Shown piece by piece: positions 11,821 through 24,674 of a stretch of 64,000 nucleotides of DNA; the first letter of the stretch is position 1; each line of letters opens with the position of its first letter. The DNA comes from Saturnia japonica. Its lineage: Eukaryota; Arthropoda; Insecta; Lepidoptera; Saturniidae. The translations under genes were made by a program, and so were the position numbers. The notes below the pieces were generated by a model, which searched no databases, had not been told where the DNA came from, and saw nothing but the letters and a program-made list of their open reading frames with translations. Location: assembly GCA_033032175.1 (NCBI GenBank), contig CM065312.1:4526001-4590000 (forward strand), in the 5' to 3' direction.

Positions 11821-12994
11821 TATCTTTTCTTTAGTGTTATAAGACTACCCCAAAAAGTGAGAAACCGCTCCCGAGCTAGCAACATTATGCGTATGGGAAG
11901 TGGGGTGGTGCGGGACGTACGTATTGTTTTTGGACACAGTGCAGCGTATGTAATTATTCTCGAACGCGGCTTCTGGTTTGTTCTGTATTCTGAGGTTTTT
12001 CAATACATTTGCGAGTAAATAATGAAAATTATTTCACAATACATGTCAACTCAACAATTATAAAATTTGCGAAGAGCGGGGTTTTTTATGCGGTTGGCGG
12101 GCTAATGTTCCATAGATAATACAAATATCTTGCGTTCAGAAATAAAAAAAGCATCAATTGCAAAAGCCATTAATTACGCTCTAGGGCGTTAGCGCAAAAA
12201 GACCATCGGGTTCTAAAGAAGTAATAAAAACCATGCAATATTTACTTGCTTTATAAAAACCTTGACAATAATTTTGTAGCTCACGCGAGAAGAACCGCGG
12301 CCTCGGCTAGTATATAATAATTATTATCGGAAGTAAGCGACATATGTGATGATCGAAAAATTAAAAAACGGAGAGAGAGGGTTCAGTAACCCTAGGATTA
12401 TCACGTTTTGTTGGCCGATTGTCTCAATAATCTTAAACCTTATCACCGTATGTTTGTAATCTCTTCGATTGCGAACGTACATAATGCAAATCCGTTTATT
12501 TTTCTAGATACGAAAATATTATTTGAAGGTTAATGATTACCAGAGAAATGGTAATTCATTAATCTATTACAAAATACGTGCAATGATATAATCGTAGAAT
12601 CATAACTAAAAATAAGCATACCAAATAATCAAGTAGTAACTAAAAAATTTACGTCGTCTGAATATTTTCGAATTTCATTTCATTCGCACAACTGATACCG
12701 CACCGTGGCATGGCCACTTTAAATTTTTGTTAATGTGAACGCAGCTTTAGACACTGGTGAAAAATAAAAGACCGATGGCTCTGATATTGACAAAAAGAAA
12801 AATAAGTGCCTGTTAACTCTATCGCGCGACTGCAGGATTGGAAAAAGGATTGTCTTGGAATAATAGGCAAAGTTAAATCATAAATAAGTAATGAAGGGTA
12901 TATTTTTCATCAGTGCCCTGTATATATAATAGTATATCCATCGGGGAATTTAAAAAAAAACAAAATACATATACATAGCTCTCAGAAAACAGAA
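11821..12994. other. Non-coding stretch
   Basis: No gene is supported. A GC-richer phrase 'aaccgcggcctcggctagt' at about 12293-12311 may be a decayed Helitron-like end. Confidence 0.45.
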
Positions 12995-13240
12995 ACATGT
13001 ATATAAATATTGTCGGTTAGATCGAATTTTACGGATAGAGAATTAGTTAGATCGTGACTCATTTGCATGTACGGCAACAGCCCAAGCCGAGGTTCGGCCA
13101 CTTTAGAGTACCTTTGACCTTGTTGCCACGCTTTCGCGGGTGAGTGCCTTCTGCGCTCGCCCCCTAGCCTGTGAAGCTTTCAAAGCCTCTAATGGCTCTA
13201 GGGCTATTACGGCTAACAGAATAGTCAGATCGAAAAAAAA
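12995..13240 (+). mobile_element. 5'-truncated LINE tail, same family as the central pair
   Basis: Aligns with the LINE 3' UTR: 'cccaagccgaggttcggcc', 'cactttagagtacc', 'tgagtgccttctgcgctcgc', 'gaagctttcaaagcc' and 'ggctaacagaatagtcag', ending in an A run. The hairpin is mostly lost at the 5' edge. It is non-coding. Confidence 0.75.
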
Positions 13241-15696
13241 ATTGAGAGCCAGTTTCCTCACTAGGCTGTAACGTGTGGTCGTCTTGGGCCACATCATCAC
13301 TTAACATCAGATGAGATTGTGATAAGAATATCTTTAAAAAAAGATGGAGGAATTGGAGACTAAACAATTTAATTTATTTTAATTTAGTCTTTGTTTGTTT
13401 AATATTTTTAACCCATACGAAATATGATAACAAATATGTTACTGTAATGTCAAAATGTCACATCTTTTATTATCATGACATTTTTTTCAAACGCATAAAT
13501 TTCTATACCGCTTTGTCGATAGTTACCTTGGATATTTAATACTTTGGTTGCTACCCAAAGAATTTGCTACTTTGTCAACCGTGACGGTTTTGTTCCAAAA
13601 TGTTCCTCCTTTTTTGTATTGGTAAATATTTCAGTGACTTTTATAATTCATTGGTAAGTATTAAGAGAAGAACAGAAAAAGAAAAACAGCCATTTTCAAG
13701 ATCATTAAAGTTGTTATTACCGTTGTGGTAAAGAGTAAATGAGTATGCCGAAACGCAAAGCCTAAAGGGACTTCCTCTCATTTGCAGCTGTCGGGACATA
13801 GTCTAATTATGAACATTCATCCTTCAGCGTCTACATAAAACAAATAAATTAGTTAAGAAGGAATTCTTGCATGGTGACGTCACCGTCTTGGCAGATGTTG
13901 AAGGGCCGTCAACAGTTTTAAGAGTTTGCTTATGTTATTTCATTATAGCGGGTTCCTCTAAATCGGCAACACCTATTCACTAGTTCTTTTTTTTATCGTT
14001 ATTAGGTGGCCTAAGATGGTAGCACGTTAAGCCTAGTGGAAGGCTGGCTCTCAAGTGCAGCTACCGAAACACACCTATTGCTATTGCTAGCCAGGCGAGC
14101 ATTAGAAAAAGCTATACCACCATGCTGTGGTTTCATCACGATGTTTTCCATTACAGAAAGCGCGCCGAGATCGACGCGGAGTCCGTACATGCTACCAACT
14201 GAGCCATCATTGCTTCAAATTAATATTTATTATTTTAAACGCTCCCTCGAAAAAAAGTACCTATAGCTTAAGATGTTTTTATATGTGTAGATGCGTTAGC
14301 CGTGTTCTATTTTGGCAATGTTAAAGTCAGGTAATTGCCTGACCAGCCTGACATTCTCTTAGACAAGTATTATTTAGTGTCGCTGTTACACGTCATTACA
14401 ACTCAAAATATACATATTATATTCAATTCGTTCTAATAACAAAAATAACATATAATTTCTTTCATATTCTTTCCCTTTTTTGCTTATTTTAAATAACTGG
14501 AAGCATTATTTCTAGTTTGTGTGTATAGTTTAATCACGCTGATTTTTTAGTGCAATGAAATTGGCGTATGACGTGTCTACTTATAAAATGTCATTGCCTA
14601 TAGCTCCTTGGTGACTGAATTTTCAACTCGAGGATGCTAGTTAGCCAGGCGTTACCATCATGTTGCTTGCTTTGTTCACGCAAATACCCATAATAAGTAT
14701 ATTCTTTACAAACGACCTTCAAATGATACACTTGAAATTAATCTTTTGAAAATAACCAACCTTTTGTTTATTGATCAAAATATTTACTACAATAAAGTAC
14801 TTACACAAAAGAAATTACAGAAACAAAACAAAACAAAACGGTGGCATGATGACTTGGATGTGACGTCATCATCAGTTGGAATAATTTTGAGAGTTTTTAT
14901 TTAATGTGGTTACAGGCTTGGTAACCTTCATTCATAGTATAGAACACCTTAGCCAAGTGTTACAATTTATTTTATTTGTTTCTATATTATTCGACTTTTT
15001 ACGCTACAAAAAAAAACATTTAGGGCAAATTGACTTTTTGAGTACCTACTCTTATTTAGTTTTATACGTTCTTTCAATCTGGGTTTTTATAATTATGCTC
15101 TAATGAAATTATAGTCATTGTATCAAAAATTTTCTTAAGGTTAAACACCACTTTTCTTTAAATCCAGGTCATAAAACAATATTTGATTTGAATTAAAAGA
15201 GCAAACTTTTATAAAACAAAGTATAAAATAGAATATTATATCTTAATACAATTAATGAAATTTGAACTATCTGTTTGTAATTTCAAAATACCAGCTTTTT
15301 ATTTATATGCATTTATGAAAATTTATAAGGTACTAGGATGATTGGAATAACCCATTCGTGGAATATCGGGAATTAACTTCAAGTGACTTACGACATTCAA
15401 ATATATTTTAGAACTATCAGCACGTTTTCCAAGTTTTTGAACAATCTAGAAAATTTAATGATTAGTGGGGATAAATTTACTACCAAAAAATAACCCAGCG
15501 AAATGGCTGTTCGCAGCTAGTAGAAAAGTAGTTATAAAGCTCAAGAAATTGCTTTTTTAAGTTTGTTTGAACGCGCTAATCTTTGGAACTATCAGTCAAT
15601 TTTGGAAAATTCTTATTGTACTTTATTGCTTGTTTCTTGAGAAAGGTTATACGCTATATAATTTTATGCTGCTGATTTGTGATATTTTATATAAAA
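13241..15696. other. Long AT-rich stretch without a supported gene
   Basis: Short ORFs (for example 14036-14266 and 14906-15103) have no recognisable domain and no splice context. An AAAAC run lies near 14822-14840, next to the palindromic 'gatgtgacgtcatcatc'. Confidence 0.45.
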
Positions 15697-16335
15697 CTAG
15701 CTGTGCCCCACGGCGTCACGCGTGTTAATTTCATCCGATAAACACCGCGCCGCCAACGCACTCGTGTAGTCTGTCATAATTGTTCTTCCCGTAACCAGAA
15801 ATTATTTTAATTTTACATCATCTCCTAAACTATATGTTCAAATAGCATACAATAAAGAGCATAATTTAACTTCATAAAATTGTCTTTAGCATGAAGTAAC
15901 TTCTGTTTGTAAGGATTAATATGCCATGTCTAAAAATAATGCTCATAAATCACTTTTTATTTTTCAACAAATCTTTGTCACAAAATACTTTATTGTAGCT
16001 TATGCCTAAGAGATAGGCATATGCTATCCCTGACTTTTTTTTTTGTTATATTAAAGCCAATAGTATTGTAGATCATTGTATTTCCGTATCATTAACGATT
16101 ACGCCAGCGCACGCGGTTAAAGCAGTTCGGAAGGGCCTCGACTTCCGACTTACGTAACAAAAATCAGTATTTAAGACTATCTGAGAGTTGTAGCCTATAC
16201 TATTCTTTGAGAGTCTGGCTATCACATATAAAAAGAATTTTTCGAATCCGACTGGTAGTTCCAGAGATTAGCATGTATAAACAAATATACAAAGAACGAA
16301 AAAAAAACTTTTCCTCTTTATAATATTAGTATAGA
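15697..16335 (-). mobile_element. Helitron-like element, 'ttaacacgggtgaaaccg' subtype
   Basis: Plus strand: CTAGctgtgccccacgg at the left and 'ttataatattagtataga' at the right. On the minus strand this is A|TC...CTAG|T, the Helitron ends with AT host bases. Related copies are 20369-20654, 24675-25384, 28391-28955 and 30664-31242. No ORF. Confidence 0.7.
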
Positions 16336-16583
16336 TAATATCACCTAAGGAGTGGACCAATAAACACAAACTTCAATCAATATTGCAATCTTTAGGCAAG
16401 TACGGAAAGTGAGAACAACGATAGGCTCATGAGTGCGTTGGTGGTAGCGCGGTCGACAGTTGGTCGACTAAATTTAACAAGGGTGAAACCGTGGGACATA
16501 GCTTGTATGCTTATAATATCGTTTGTTAAATATGATGTGCACTTTAAAAGTTATAGTAATTTGAACATGATTCAGTTGTTTTG

Positions 16584-16905
16584 TTAGGTGCTACCTCCAC
16601 GAGCGAGTGTATCACCATGAAACCGCCTTGCCATAGTCGGTAGATATCCACGGGATGGTTATTTTTACGCCTGTATTTTGTCGTAACTCGTGATGGATCA
16701 CCGCGTGACTACAACGAATTGCGTCACGTTTTGCGGCGAGTGCGCTGCGAATCGCTGGCGTTTTCCTCGTCAATGTCACTTATCGCATCGCCTCGATAGT
16801 GTCGCAGTGTGGAGATAGTTTTATAGTGTTGTTATAGTTATATAGAATGAATTGGCAGGACGGTAACATCGTCACGATAAGCTCGCTCGTGGAGGTTGCG
16901 CCTTA
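16584..16905. mobile_element. PIF/Harbinger-type MITE with TTA duplications
   Basis: Element 16587-16902 (316 bp). The left end 'ggtgctacctccacgagcga' matches the reverse complement of the right end, 'ggcgcaacctccacgagcga', at 18 of 20 positions, and pairing continues several bases further. It is flanked on both sides by TTA (16584-16586 and 16903-16905), the 3-bp TWA duplication typical of PIF/Harbinger. The interior is GC-richer than the flanks and has no ORF. Confidence 0.8.
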
Positions 16906-17755
16906 GGGACTAATTATTTTGCTCCTTGCTGTTACGTTGGCAGAATTGGTGATCATATTCCCACATTACTACATACACCTACTCAAAATTTCCCTACTTT
17001 AATGGTCGCGTAGGTGTTTGTGCCACCGTATGTGTCATGTCATAATTTTATTATCGCAGATGTAGAAGCTAGACGTTTGTATGATAGCAACAAGCCCCTA
17101 TATTTTTATGAAGCAGGTACTATGTGACAGTCACGTGTTTATCACGTTCGATTTTACGTGAGTCATTAATGACAATCCAAGTTGCAATGTTCAGTTTTAT
17201 TGCCTTGTGTTATCATGAATTTGCTTCTACCGTATAACTTTGGTAATACATGTATATATAGCGATCACAATCACTTACACGTATTTTCCACTAGGCAATC
17301 CTCAAATCGATGTAGACTCCTTGGAAGCTAATAGTCGAGTTAAAGTCGGTTTCTGATTAACATAAACAATTAATAACTAAGGTTTTTTATTGCAGGCGGA
17401 AGAAGCAAATATGTTTTTGAATGAATTATTTACGATGTTAGTTAGTTAGTTACATGTTAGTTGAACATTAATTTTAAACTAATTGTTTACTTCTCATCAA
17501 TAGCGGAGAATATAAGCTTTAATTTAATTTTGATGAAGAATTAAGGAAGGAATTCCACAAAATATACCATTTGAGAAATAATAGAATTATATAGCGAATA
17601 ATCAAAAATAGCAATAATAGAAAAGTAACGCGGTACTGTGGTAGCGGTCACTAGCACGACAAAGATGTTCAGACTGTAACGTTAATATTTTGTATCATTT
17701 GAATTGCACTATTATTATTGTTATTATTTTCATTTTGTTATGAGATAGAGTAAAT
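16906..17755. other. Non-coding stretch
   Basis: Nothing recognised; AT-rich, with a short TTAG repeat at about 17439-17462. Confidence 0.4.
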
Positions 17756-17940
17756 TACTTGTGATCGCGGCTTCGCTCGCTTGAACTAAAAAAATTTTTT
17801 ACCGGGATAAAAAGAATCCCATGTCTTAATCTGGGTTATAAGCTATAAGTGTGCCAGATTTCATCCAAATCCTTTAAGCCGTTTTTGTGTGATTCAGTTA
17901 CAAATAAACTCATTCTCACATGGTGAATTGTAGCTCTAAA
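17756..17940 (-). mobile_element. Helitron-like fragment
   Basis: Reads 'gtgatcgcggcttcgctcgc', then 'ccgggataaaaagaatccc' and 'gtgccagatttcatccaaat', as in the short subtype at 1664 and 49822. Both ends are decayed. Confidence 0.5.
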
Positions 17941-19020
17941 TAATTGATTGAAAATATTAAAAGAAAAGATTCTATAAAATCGAAGATCTCGAGAAGCAAT
18001 GAAATAAATTTACCTCGATATGTCACTCTCAATAGTAAAACTTTGAACATTGGTCACCATTCTACAATCAACAACAATACAAATTATTATATAAATGGAA
18101 GAGAAGTAAATGTTAGGCGTTTGATCGAAAGACTTTGAGAAACTTTGAACAAATCCCAAGATAAGCTAAAAGCCATTTGGTTATGACGTCATAGGAAACC
18201 AATGCTTGGATATTATTGTTTCTCTACGGAGATTTCAAGTTGTGTGACCGATGCTCATTTATCGTTTGTTGTGGGAGCTAGAAAAGGCCAGGGTATAAAT
18301 GTATACGTACTAACATTACAACGAAATAAAATTGTATTTCTTTGAAATAGTATAAATAATATTTTCTAAACTGTATTTATGCACAAATATTGTTAACATA
18401 ATTTATATCACTTGTATGATGTCCTGAGATAGTGACTTATTTACCAGACAGAATTACATTAAATAAATGTACATATTATTGAATGTAAAAAACCGCGTTG
18501 ATAATGTTTTACAACTTTTACAATATAGTTTATTTTTTAAAAACAAAAATTAGTATGTTTTCTTGATATCTTTACAGAATAGGAAAGAAACTCATAATAT
18601 GATATTTTTGTTTCGTGTCACCTGATTGTTAAAATTACATATTGAACAAAATATACAACAGAATTTGTAAAAGAATATTTTTTTCAATATAACAGTTTTT
18701 CAATTTAACTAAAATATAAGTTTCGCACAAATAATAGTTTTTGAACGCGCAATTACGGTATAATTTAATAGTAACAAAATAAAATGAAATGCAATAATAA
18801 TTATGAAAGTTAAAACAGTTTTGTTCGCATGTGACCGCTGCTGGGCTGGCGACCAAACAATTCCGATGTCCCCCAGACGTGAAGGGGTACCGGGATTTGA
18901 TAGTCAATTTTGCAATTGTATATTTCCTCAATAACCTTTTTAACTCCGTTTAACAAGTTCGGACATAACGTTCAGCTAATGTGCTAATAATTGACCAATA
19001 CGAGAAGTATAATATAATAA
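17941..19020. other. Stretch with an unassigned 64-codon ORF
   Basis: A plus-strand ORF at 17944-18138 is rich in Asn, Ile, Lys and Arg and resembles nothing I recognise; it may be chance in AT-rich DNA. A GC-richer patch at 18825-18905 ('ctgggctggcgaccaaac', 'gtgaaggggtaccggga') looks like a decayed repeat. Confidence 0.35.
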
Positions 19021-19215
19021 TAGCAGCCTGTAATTGTTCCATCGTTGGGTAAATGACCTCTTCCCAAGGCAACACACGGGCTTCATTACTTACTAGCCCA
19101 CGTCGTATAGCTAATTTCAAATGCAGGAAAATCCGCACTTCTATATTCTTCCCACATACGATGGTAATACAGCAGCGATGTTTTCCTTCATCGGTCTGCC
19201 GATAGTCTTCTTCTT
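19021..19215 (-). repeat. Lepidopteran interspersed repeat fragment
   Basis: Contains 'cagcctgtaattgttccat', 'ggtaaatgacctcttccc' and 'gcgatgttttccttcatcgg'. The last is the reverse complement of 'gtgaagcaaaacatcgtgag' in the SINE at 47985, with small changes. I know these blocks as frequent in moth genomes. Confidence 0.55.
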
Positions 19216-20368
19216 ACCCCGTATCCTACTTAAGTATGGTCGGCACAGCATGTTTTCTTCTGCTTCTTACTCACGCCGGTTGAATACTTTCCACCATGTT
19301 GTGAATTTAGATTTGGCTTATTTTATTTATTTACGATCGGCCGCGCCCGCCTGCCTTTCATTAAATCACCTCCTTGGGTTGAAATTAATCTAATATTACA
19401 AAATACAAATATAAAGTATAAAACTAATAATAATAATAAATACAACTGATACGTTAAATACACAATAATTTAACAAAATAGCAAGATAGCAGACTGCGGT
19501 TGCCGTAAGTCCAGAATCGTCAGTTACAGCAATATCCATCCATCAGTAATGTTCATATCGAAGCTCCTAGTAATATGGATATTCACTGTCTGTTAATAGT
19601 GTCGCTGATTAAAATGAGTAAATGTACGCGAATTTTAAAATTTTGTAGAAGAGAAAAATTATATCATTCCATAAATGACAGAAATGAAAAAAGATATCGT
19701 AAAAGTAAACCTATATTAATTCACAACCGATTTTTATTTAACTTTGCACATGGCAAGTATTATCTTTCCTCAATTGATAGGCTACATGACTTGACAATAA
19801 TAAGTGCAAAATAAAAATTATGAGACGAACATAATAATACCTGTGTAATAAACGCGCGCGGAGCCGCGGTGTACCGCTAGTAAACAAATAAAATCAGTGA
19901 GATGGTAGAACCCTCAACACCTGATCTATTTATATCTACATTGGGATGAATATTTATAAAAATGTTAATTCTGATTGCCGAAAGCTTAAATTAATTTACT
20001 CTGCATGCTTCCGGTTACCGTCATTATGGAAACCAGATTATATTTGTCGTACCGAATTTCAACTTAGGGGCAATGTCTAAGGCGGTCGATTAAAGCCTCT
20101 TTCTCTACAAAATATACAGTAATAGCGTCCCGCGCTAGCTTCGCAGGGTGCAATTTACGAAGTGATACAATTTATGTTTAAAAAAACATGTTCAAATGAT
20201 TTAGAGTTTATCGCTTTAATACATATTGATAGTTCATAGCTTCATAGTTACGTCACATGCACTTACCTGGCAACGCTGGCCAACCGTTTCTATGCGAGTG
20301 ATTTCATTGGATGCGCGTAATTTTCAATTCGTGATATCTTCTACGGTATTCATTTAAATTATATAATA
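19216..20368. other. Non-coding stretch
   Basis: No supported gene. The phrase 'gagccgcggtgtaccgctagt' near 19861-19881 looks like a plus-strand Helitron-like 3' end, but its 5' partner was not located. Confidence 0.4.
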
Positions 20369-20654
20369 CTAGCTGTGCCCCACGTTTTCACCCGAGTTAA
20401 TTTTATACGACAAACATCGCCAACGCATCTGTGTAGGAATTTTTTTATGCTTTGTGTAAAACTATCGACATTTTTATGAGGAATAAATTAATATTTCAAA
20501 TTATAATATAGCCTATGTTACTCGCTGATACTGTAGTAGCTTTATATTGGTGAAAGAATTTTTAAAATCGGTCCAGAAGTTTTTGAATTTATCCATTACA
20601 AACAAAAACACGAACATAAAATAAAATCTTTCCTCTTTATAATATTGGTGTAGA
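20369..20654 (-). mobile_element. Helitron-like element, internally shortened
   Basis: CTAGctgtgccccacg at the left, 'ctctttataatattggtgt' at the right. It is the same subtype as 15697-16335 but less than half its length, so it carries an internal deletion. Confidence 0.65.
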
Positions 20655-20767
20655 AAGGATACAGTTTTAATCTATTTTCAATGCCCAAGTTAAATAATGT
20701 ATATATCTGGATAAGGATTAATACTAAATTGTAGAAAATAGCTTCGCAAATAACTTTTTATTTTTAA

Positions 20768-22075
20768 TTAGCTGTGCCCGCGGCTTCGCTCATGTGGACT
20801 ACAGAATGCCCGCGCGAATCTTGTTCCCCCGCTCCCGGCTATTTTAAAGACAGAAATGCTTATTGTGGGCGTTTCTTAGAAGATAAACGTATATTCTTGG
20901 TAACTTTTATGTAGATCTTTTTAATGTCTACAATTGTTGAAGTGAAACTTCTTTATCGACGTATGGGAGAAATTTTGTAGCAATCGTCACGTTTTTCGGT
21001 TACGCGCCATGTTGCTTTTTTTATCATAGTTTAGTATAGTGACGTAAAGAATATAATGTAATATATTATAATAATAACAACAATATATTAGTTTTGAAGT
21101 TTGGTTTGAAATAAGAATAACAATATATTAATTTGAAAGTGATAAAATAAAAAGACTTATTCAAATTTAAGTGAATTTACAAATAAAGTGAGAGTGATTA
21201 TATATTTCGTTTTATAAAATCAACACGTATGAGCATGATTTTAATATTTATTTGAGGTTAACCTCACTTTTTGATGGTAAGTATCAGTGAATGTATATAA
21301 ATCTGTTAAAATTAGCAAGTATTAATAAATATGACTGTAAATATAGTGAACATTATTAATTCTAAAAACAATAAAAAATATAAATTAAATAATAATTTAA
21401 AAATAAAACAAAACACGATTAGAAAATAAAAATATGTATACGTACATCTTTTTTAATTATTCGTTTTTAATGATTTATTTATTCATTTTTAATTTTATAA
21501 AATCGTTGCATTTCTACAAGATTAACTGTCATCATATAATTGTATTACTTTGAAAAGATAATTCCAATTATTTATTCATAACTTGTAAATATAATACAAT
21601 AAATAAATAGCAATGATATTATAATAAGAACAATGATAAAATAAATTACTCATTAATTGTATGCATGTCTATAATAATAAAATAGCTTTAATTTAATACG
21701 GAAAAAATTGTTTTTCTTAAGGCTTAAGCCTTATCTACCCCATTTTCGTGAAGTTGCAAATAGTAGAAAAATGATATGTCGTAAAGAAGTTTCACTTCTT
21801 ACCTGTGTACTCTGGTACACACACACATTTTTTTAGTACATTAATTTGCTATATCTCTTATGGTTTACTCAGCGTAAGCTATTTAAGCGCTTGAATTGAT
21901 TCACCACGACCAGTTTTTTTTGTTTGTGCGGGACCCTAATTCTTTTTTCTAATATTAAGGTAGACTAAGTTACTTCATATAAATACAGCTATCTACTAGT
22001 AGAAGTTCCGTCAAAATAGGTGCAACCGTTACGGAGATTACCCGAAATAAACAGACAAAATTTTTATTAATGAGA
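20768..22075 (-). mobile_element. Helitron-like element split by a MITE
   Basis: The left part 20768-20938 ('agctgtgcccgcggcttcg', 'aatgtctacaattgtt') continues at about 21833 with 'tagtacattaatttgctat', exactly where the copy at 58348-58852 reads 'caattgtttagaacattaat'. The right side stops in the 'gagattacccgaaataaac' region without the usual terminus. It is non-coding. Confidence 0.65.
20939..21798. mobile_element. AT-rich MITE inserted in a Helitron-like element
   Basis: The left end 'gaagtgaaacttctttatcg' matches the reverse complement of the right end ('gaagtgaaacttctttacga') for about 17 bases and, with a 1-bp indel, to about 25. The 860-bp interior is extremely AT-rich and has no ORF. 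About 34 extra bases (21799-21832, with an AC run) separate the right end from the host Helitron, so the duplication is unresolved. The terminal 13-mer is itself palindromic. Confidence 0.55.
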
Positions 22076-22552
22076 CAGACCAGACACCTTAGGAAATAGA
22101 AATATGCCATCGCGGACTTTCATTTAGGCTTTATGAACAACAACAATTATTTTGATGTGTCTTTTAATGTTTAACCAGCCCAAGCAAGCTATGTAAGCGC
22201 CCGAAAATTATTTTTTTACGACATGATTACAAAACATTGGATTTTCTTTACTACCGTATACATAAACTTAATTGGAATGTATTGTACAATCAAAACTTTC
22301 GTAAAAAAATCTATAAATAACAGTGAAAACCGTATAAAAATTCGTTGCGTGGTTTAGAAGAACTAAGCGGACAAATAAAAATAGACGCGGATAGCGACTT
22401 TCTTTTAAATCATGTATTGAAATTGATTATTTTTATAATTTTTAAATCAGGTAGGATAGTTTTTGCTTCACCACAATATAATAAGATGAAAATCATACCA
22501 ATTTCGAAAATTTGTGTTACTTTCTGTTTGCCGGTTTTGAGATGTTTTAAAA

Positions 22553-23254
22553 TCTTTACTAATATTATAAAGCTGAAGAGTTTGTTTGTTTGGTTGAACA
22601 CGCTAATCTCAGGAACTACTAGTTCGAATGGAAAAAAATGTTTTAGTCCATTTAACGAGGAAGGCTTATAAAATCATGCTACGATCAACAGGAGCGGAGA
22701 AAAATAAAAAATGTAACAATATAAAAAATGTTGCAATAACAGGGGAAATTTATTCCTTTTGAAAGCTTCCACTGCGTGGGCTGCGTGGGCTGCGTGAATG
22801 GTTGAAGCCACGCAACCGTCATTTGTGATGAAATTGTTTCTCTTACAAATTTGTAAAAAAACTGCACGACAGCATATGGCTGTCTTTTAAGGTGTACTCA
22901 ATATAACCTTTTTTATGGTAATAAAATTTGTTCTAAAATACTGAATTATTTGCTAATGTGTTTTTATATACATGGTATTAATCCTTATAGAAAAAAAACG
23001 TTATTCATCACAAGTATTTAACTTTGAACAAAATTGCCCTTTACAGTAATTGAGTTAAATTGATATCTTAGGAGATATAACAGTTTTAAAATAACTCGGC
23101 AGCAAAAAAATTAAATATCACGTACGAATTTTTATTAAGAAGAATAATGTGGGAGGCGGGCTGTACCTATAATACAGTGCCTACGACCCACTCTCTCTAA
23201 CCCTTTCTCTCTCTCTCTCTTTATGACGAAGACGAAGTTGCGCGGGTCATCTAG
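22553..23254 (+). mobile_element. Helitron-like element, uninterrupted relative of the LINE-bearing copy
   Basis: Begins A|TCTTTACTAATATTATAAAG and ends 'gttgcgcgggtcatCTAG|T', 702 bp. Shares 'agctgaagagtttg', 'ctcaggaactact', 'ggaaaaaaatgttt' and 'ccactctctctaaccct' with the split copy at 34687-47043. It therefore serves as an approximate empty site for the two LINE insertions. The ORFs inside are chance. Confidence 0.7.
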
Positions 23255-24574
23255 TGTTGATATATTTTTAATTGATAGTATTTCTCTTCGTTGAAATCTA
23301 CACTCTTCAGAATATACTACAAAATAAGTAATAAAAATAGATTTCAAGCAATACTTAAGTCTCAAGTGCTTTTTTACTGAGCATATCTATCAAAAACGAA
23401 GTTTTCGAGTATAGTTCACTTCTAATTCCATTAATATATGTACGTTATTTTTAAAACCCTTTTAAAATGTACTACGCTTCTATTAGAATGAAATTGTAAC
23501 GATAGGTTAACTTTAATATTTATTTAACTTGAGTATACTTTAAGATTTGTCAATATCTAATATAATTTGGTCTATGAACGTAGGTATTCGAAGATGCATA
23601 AAATAAAAACTTGAAATATGTAATGTAAAATTTCTTATGATATCAACCCAGCTTCAGCAAACATTAGGCTATCAATAAATCTAAACGTAATCCCACAGTT
23701 TAAGCATCTTGTAATATAATATTAGGTGCTGTGAGTTTCAATAAAAGAGTCACAAGTAATATCGAGTTTTTGATGGATAGTTTGTAGATGGCCCGGCTCA
23801 CAAAGGACCAGTTATATTAGTCGAGTATAAGGCTGGGTTCACACGGCACTGTACTGCATGTTTCTGTTATATTCGATTTTAAACGCACATTCAACCGGAT
23901 GTTCATACGGCAAAATTTCATTCGTGTAAAAACGAATAGTTGCACTTCGCACACGTCAATCACCAGGTGTAAACACATGTGATGGATTTATACGCTTAGT
24001 TGAATTTTTATATTGACATCGAAGACTAAGAACTTTGGATTCAATACTATCACGATTTCCTTCCAAACCGCTTGAATAGCGTCGCAGTTTTTATAAATAT
24101 ATAAAGTTTTATCCATAAAACGGGCATCTGTTTACAATTTTGAAATAAATACGCGCAATCTCTCTTAAAGATGCTCAGGTACTAAACGCTTGTTAGGTTG
24201 CTACCTATTCGATAAAAAAATGTATGACATCGTGCCCTGTGAAAGCGATATACCTAATACTATACACCACTGTGAACCGAATACGTTAAACTTCATTAGA
24301 TTTCCTTGACAAATCCCTCGAATATTCTATAATAACTTGGCTCCCGTGGATGGCATTAATGAAAATTTTTGTAACGTCGGGTGCCAAAGGTATAGAAAAG
24401 TAATTAACGGTGTACGATTTTTTGCAGTAGAAAGGACGTGTGTACAAATCTATGTACAATGTACGCGTCGGTATTATTCGTTAAAACATTTATACTGTAA
24501 AAAAACGTGCAGTACAATGCTGTGTGAACTCAGTGTTAAAGCTTGCTCGTTTGAATTAAATTTGCCAGATGATG
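23255..24574. other. Non-coding stretch
   Basis: No supported gene. 'ggctgggttcacacgg' near 23831 and a loosely related inverted phrase near 24260 do not make a convincing terminal repeat pair. Confidence 0.4.
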
Positions 24575-24665
24575 TAAACGGGCCCTTCCGGTGCCCGGCC
24601 CCGGGGATCCACAGAAAACTATTACTCCTAGCGGAGCGGGGAACTGAGTCCCCGTGGTTTTAGTG
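24575..24665 (+). repeat. GC-rich LINE 3' UTR fragment
   Basis: A sharply GC-rich island ('cgggcccttccggtgcccgg', 'cccgtggttttagtg') in AT-rich DNA. The last phrase resembles the 3' UTRs of lepidopteran LINEs from memory. The 108-codon ORF ending here shows no domain. Confidence 0.4.
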
Positions 24666-24674
24666 TTTTTGTAT

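Noticed and set aside
19121..19393. A 90-codon hydrophobic ORF
   Set aside because: It lies in a lepidopteran repeat read on the opposite strand; no conserved domain.
23820..24270. A MITE with 'gggttcacacgg' ends
   Set aside because: The opposing phrase near 24260 matches too poorly and no duplication was found.
24337..24663. A Cys-rich 108-codon protein
   Set aside because: The Cys spacing fits no family I know. Its last third is a GC-rich repeat fragment, and no splice or start context supports it.
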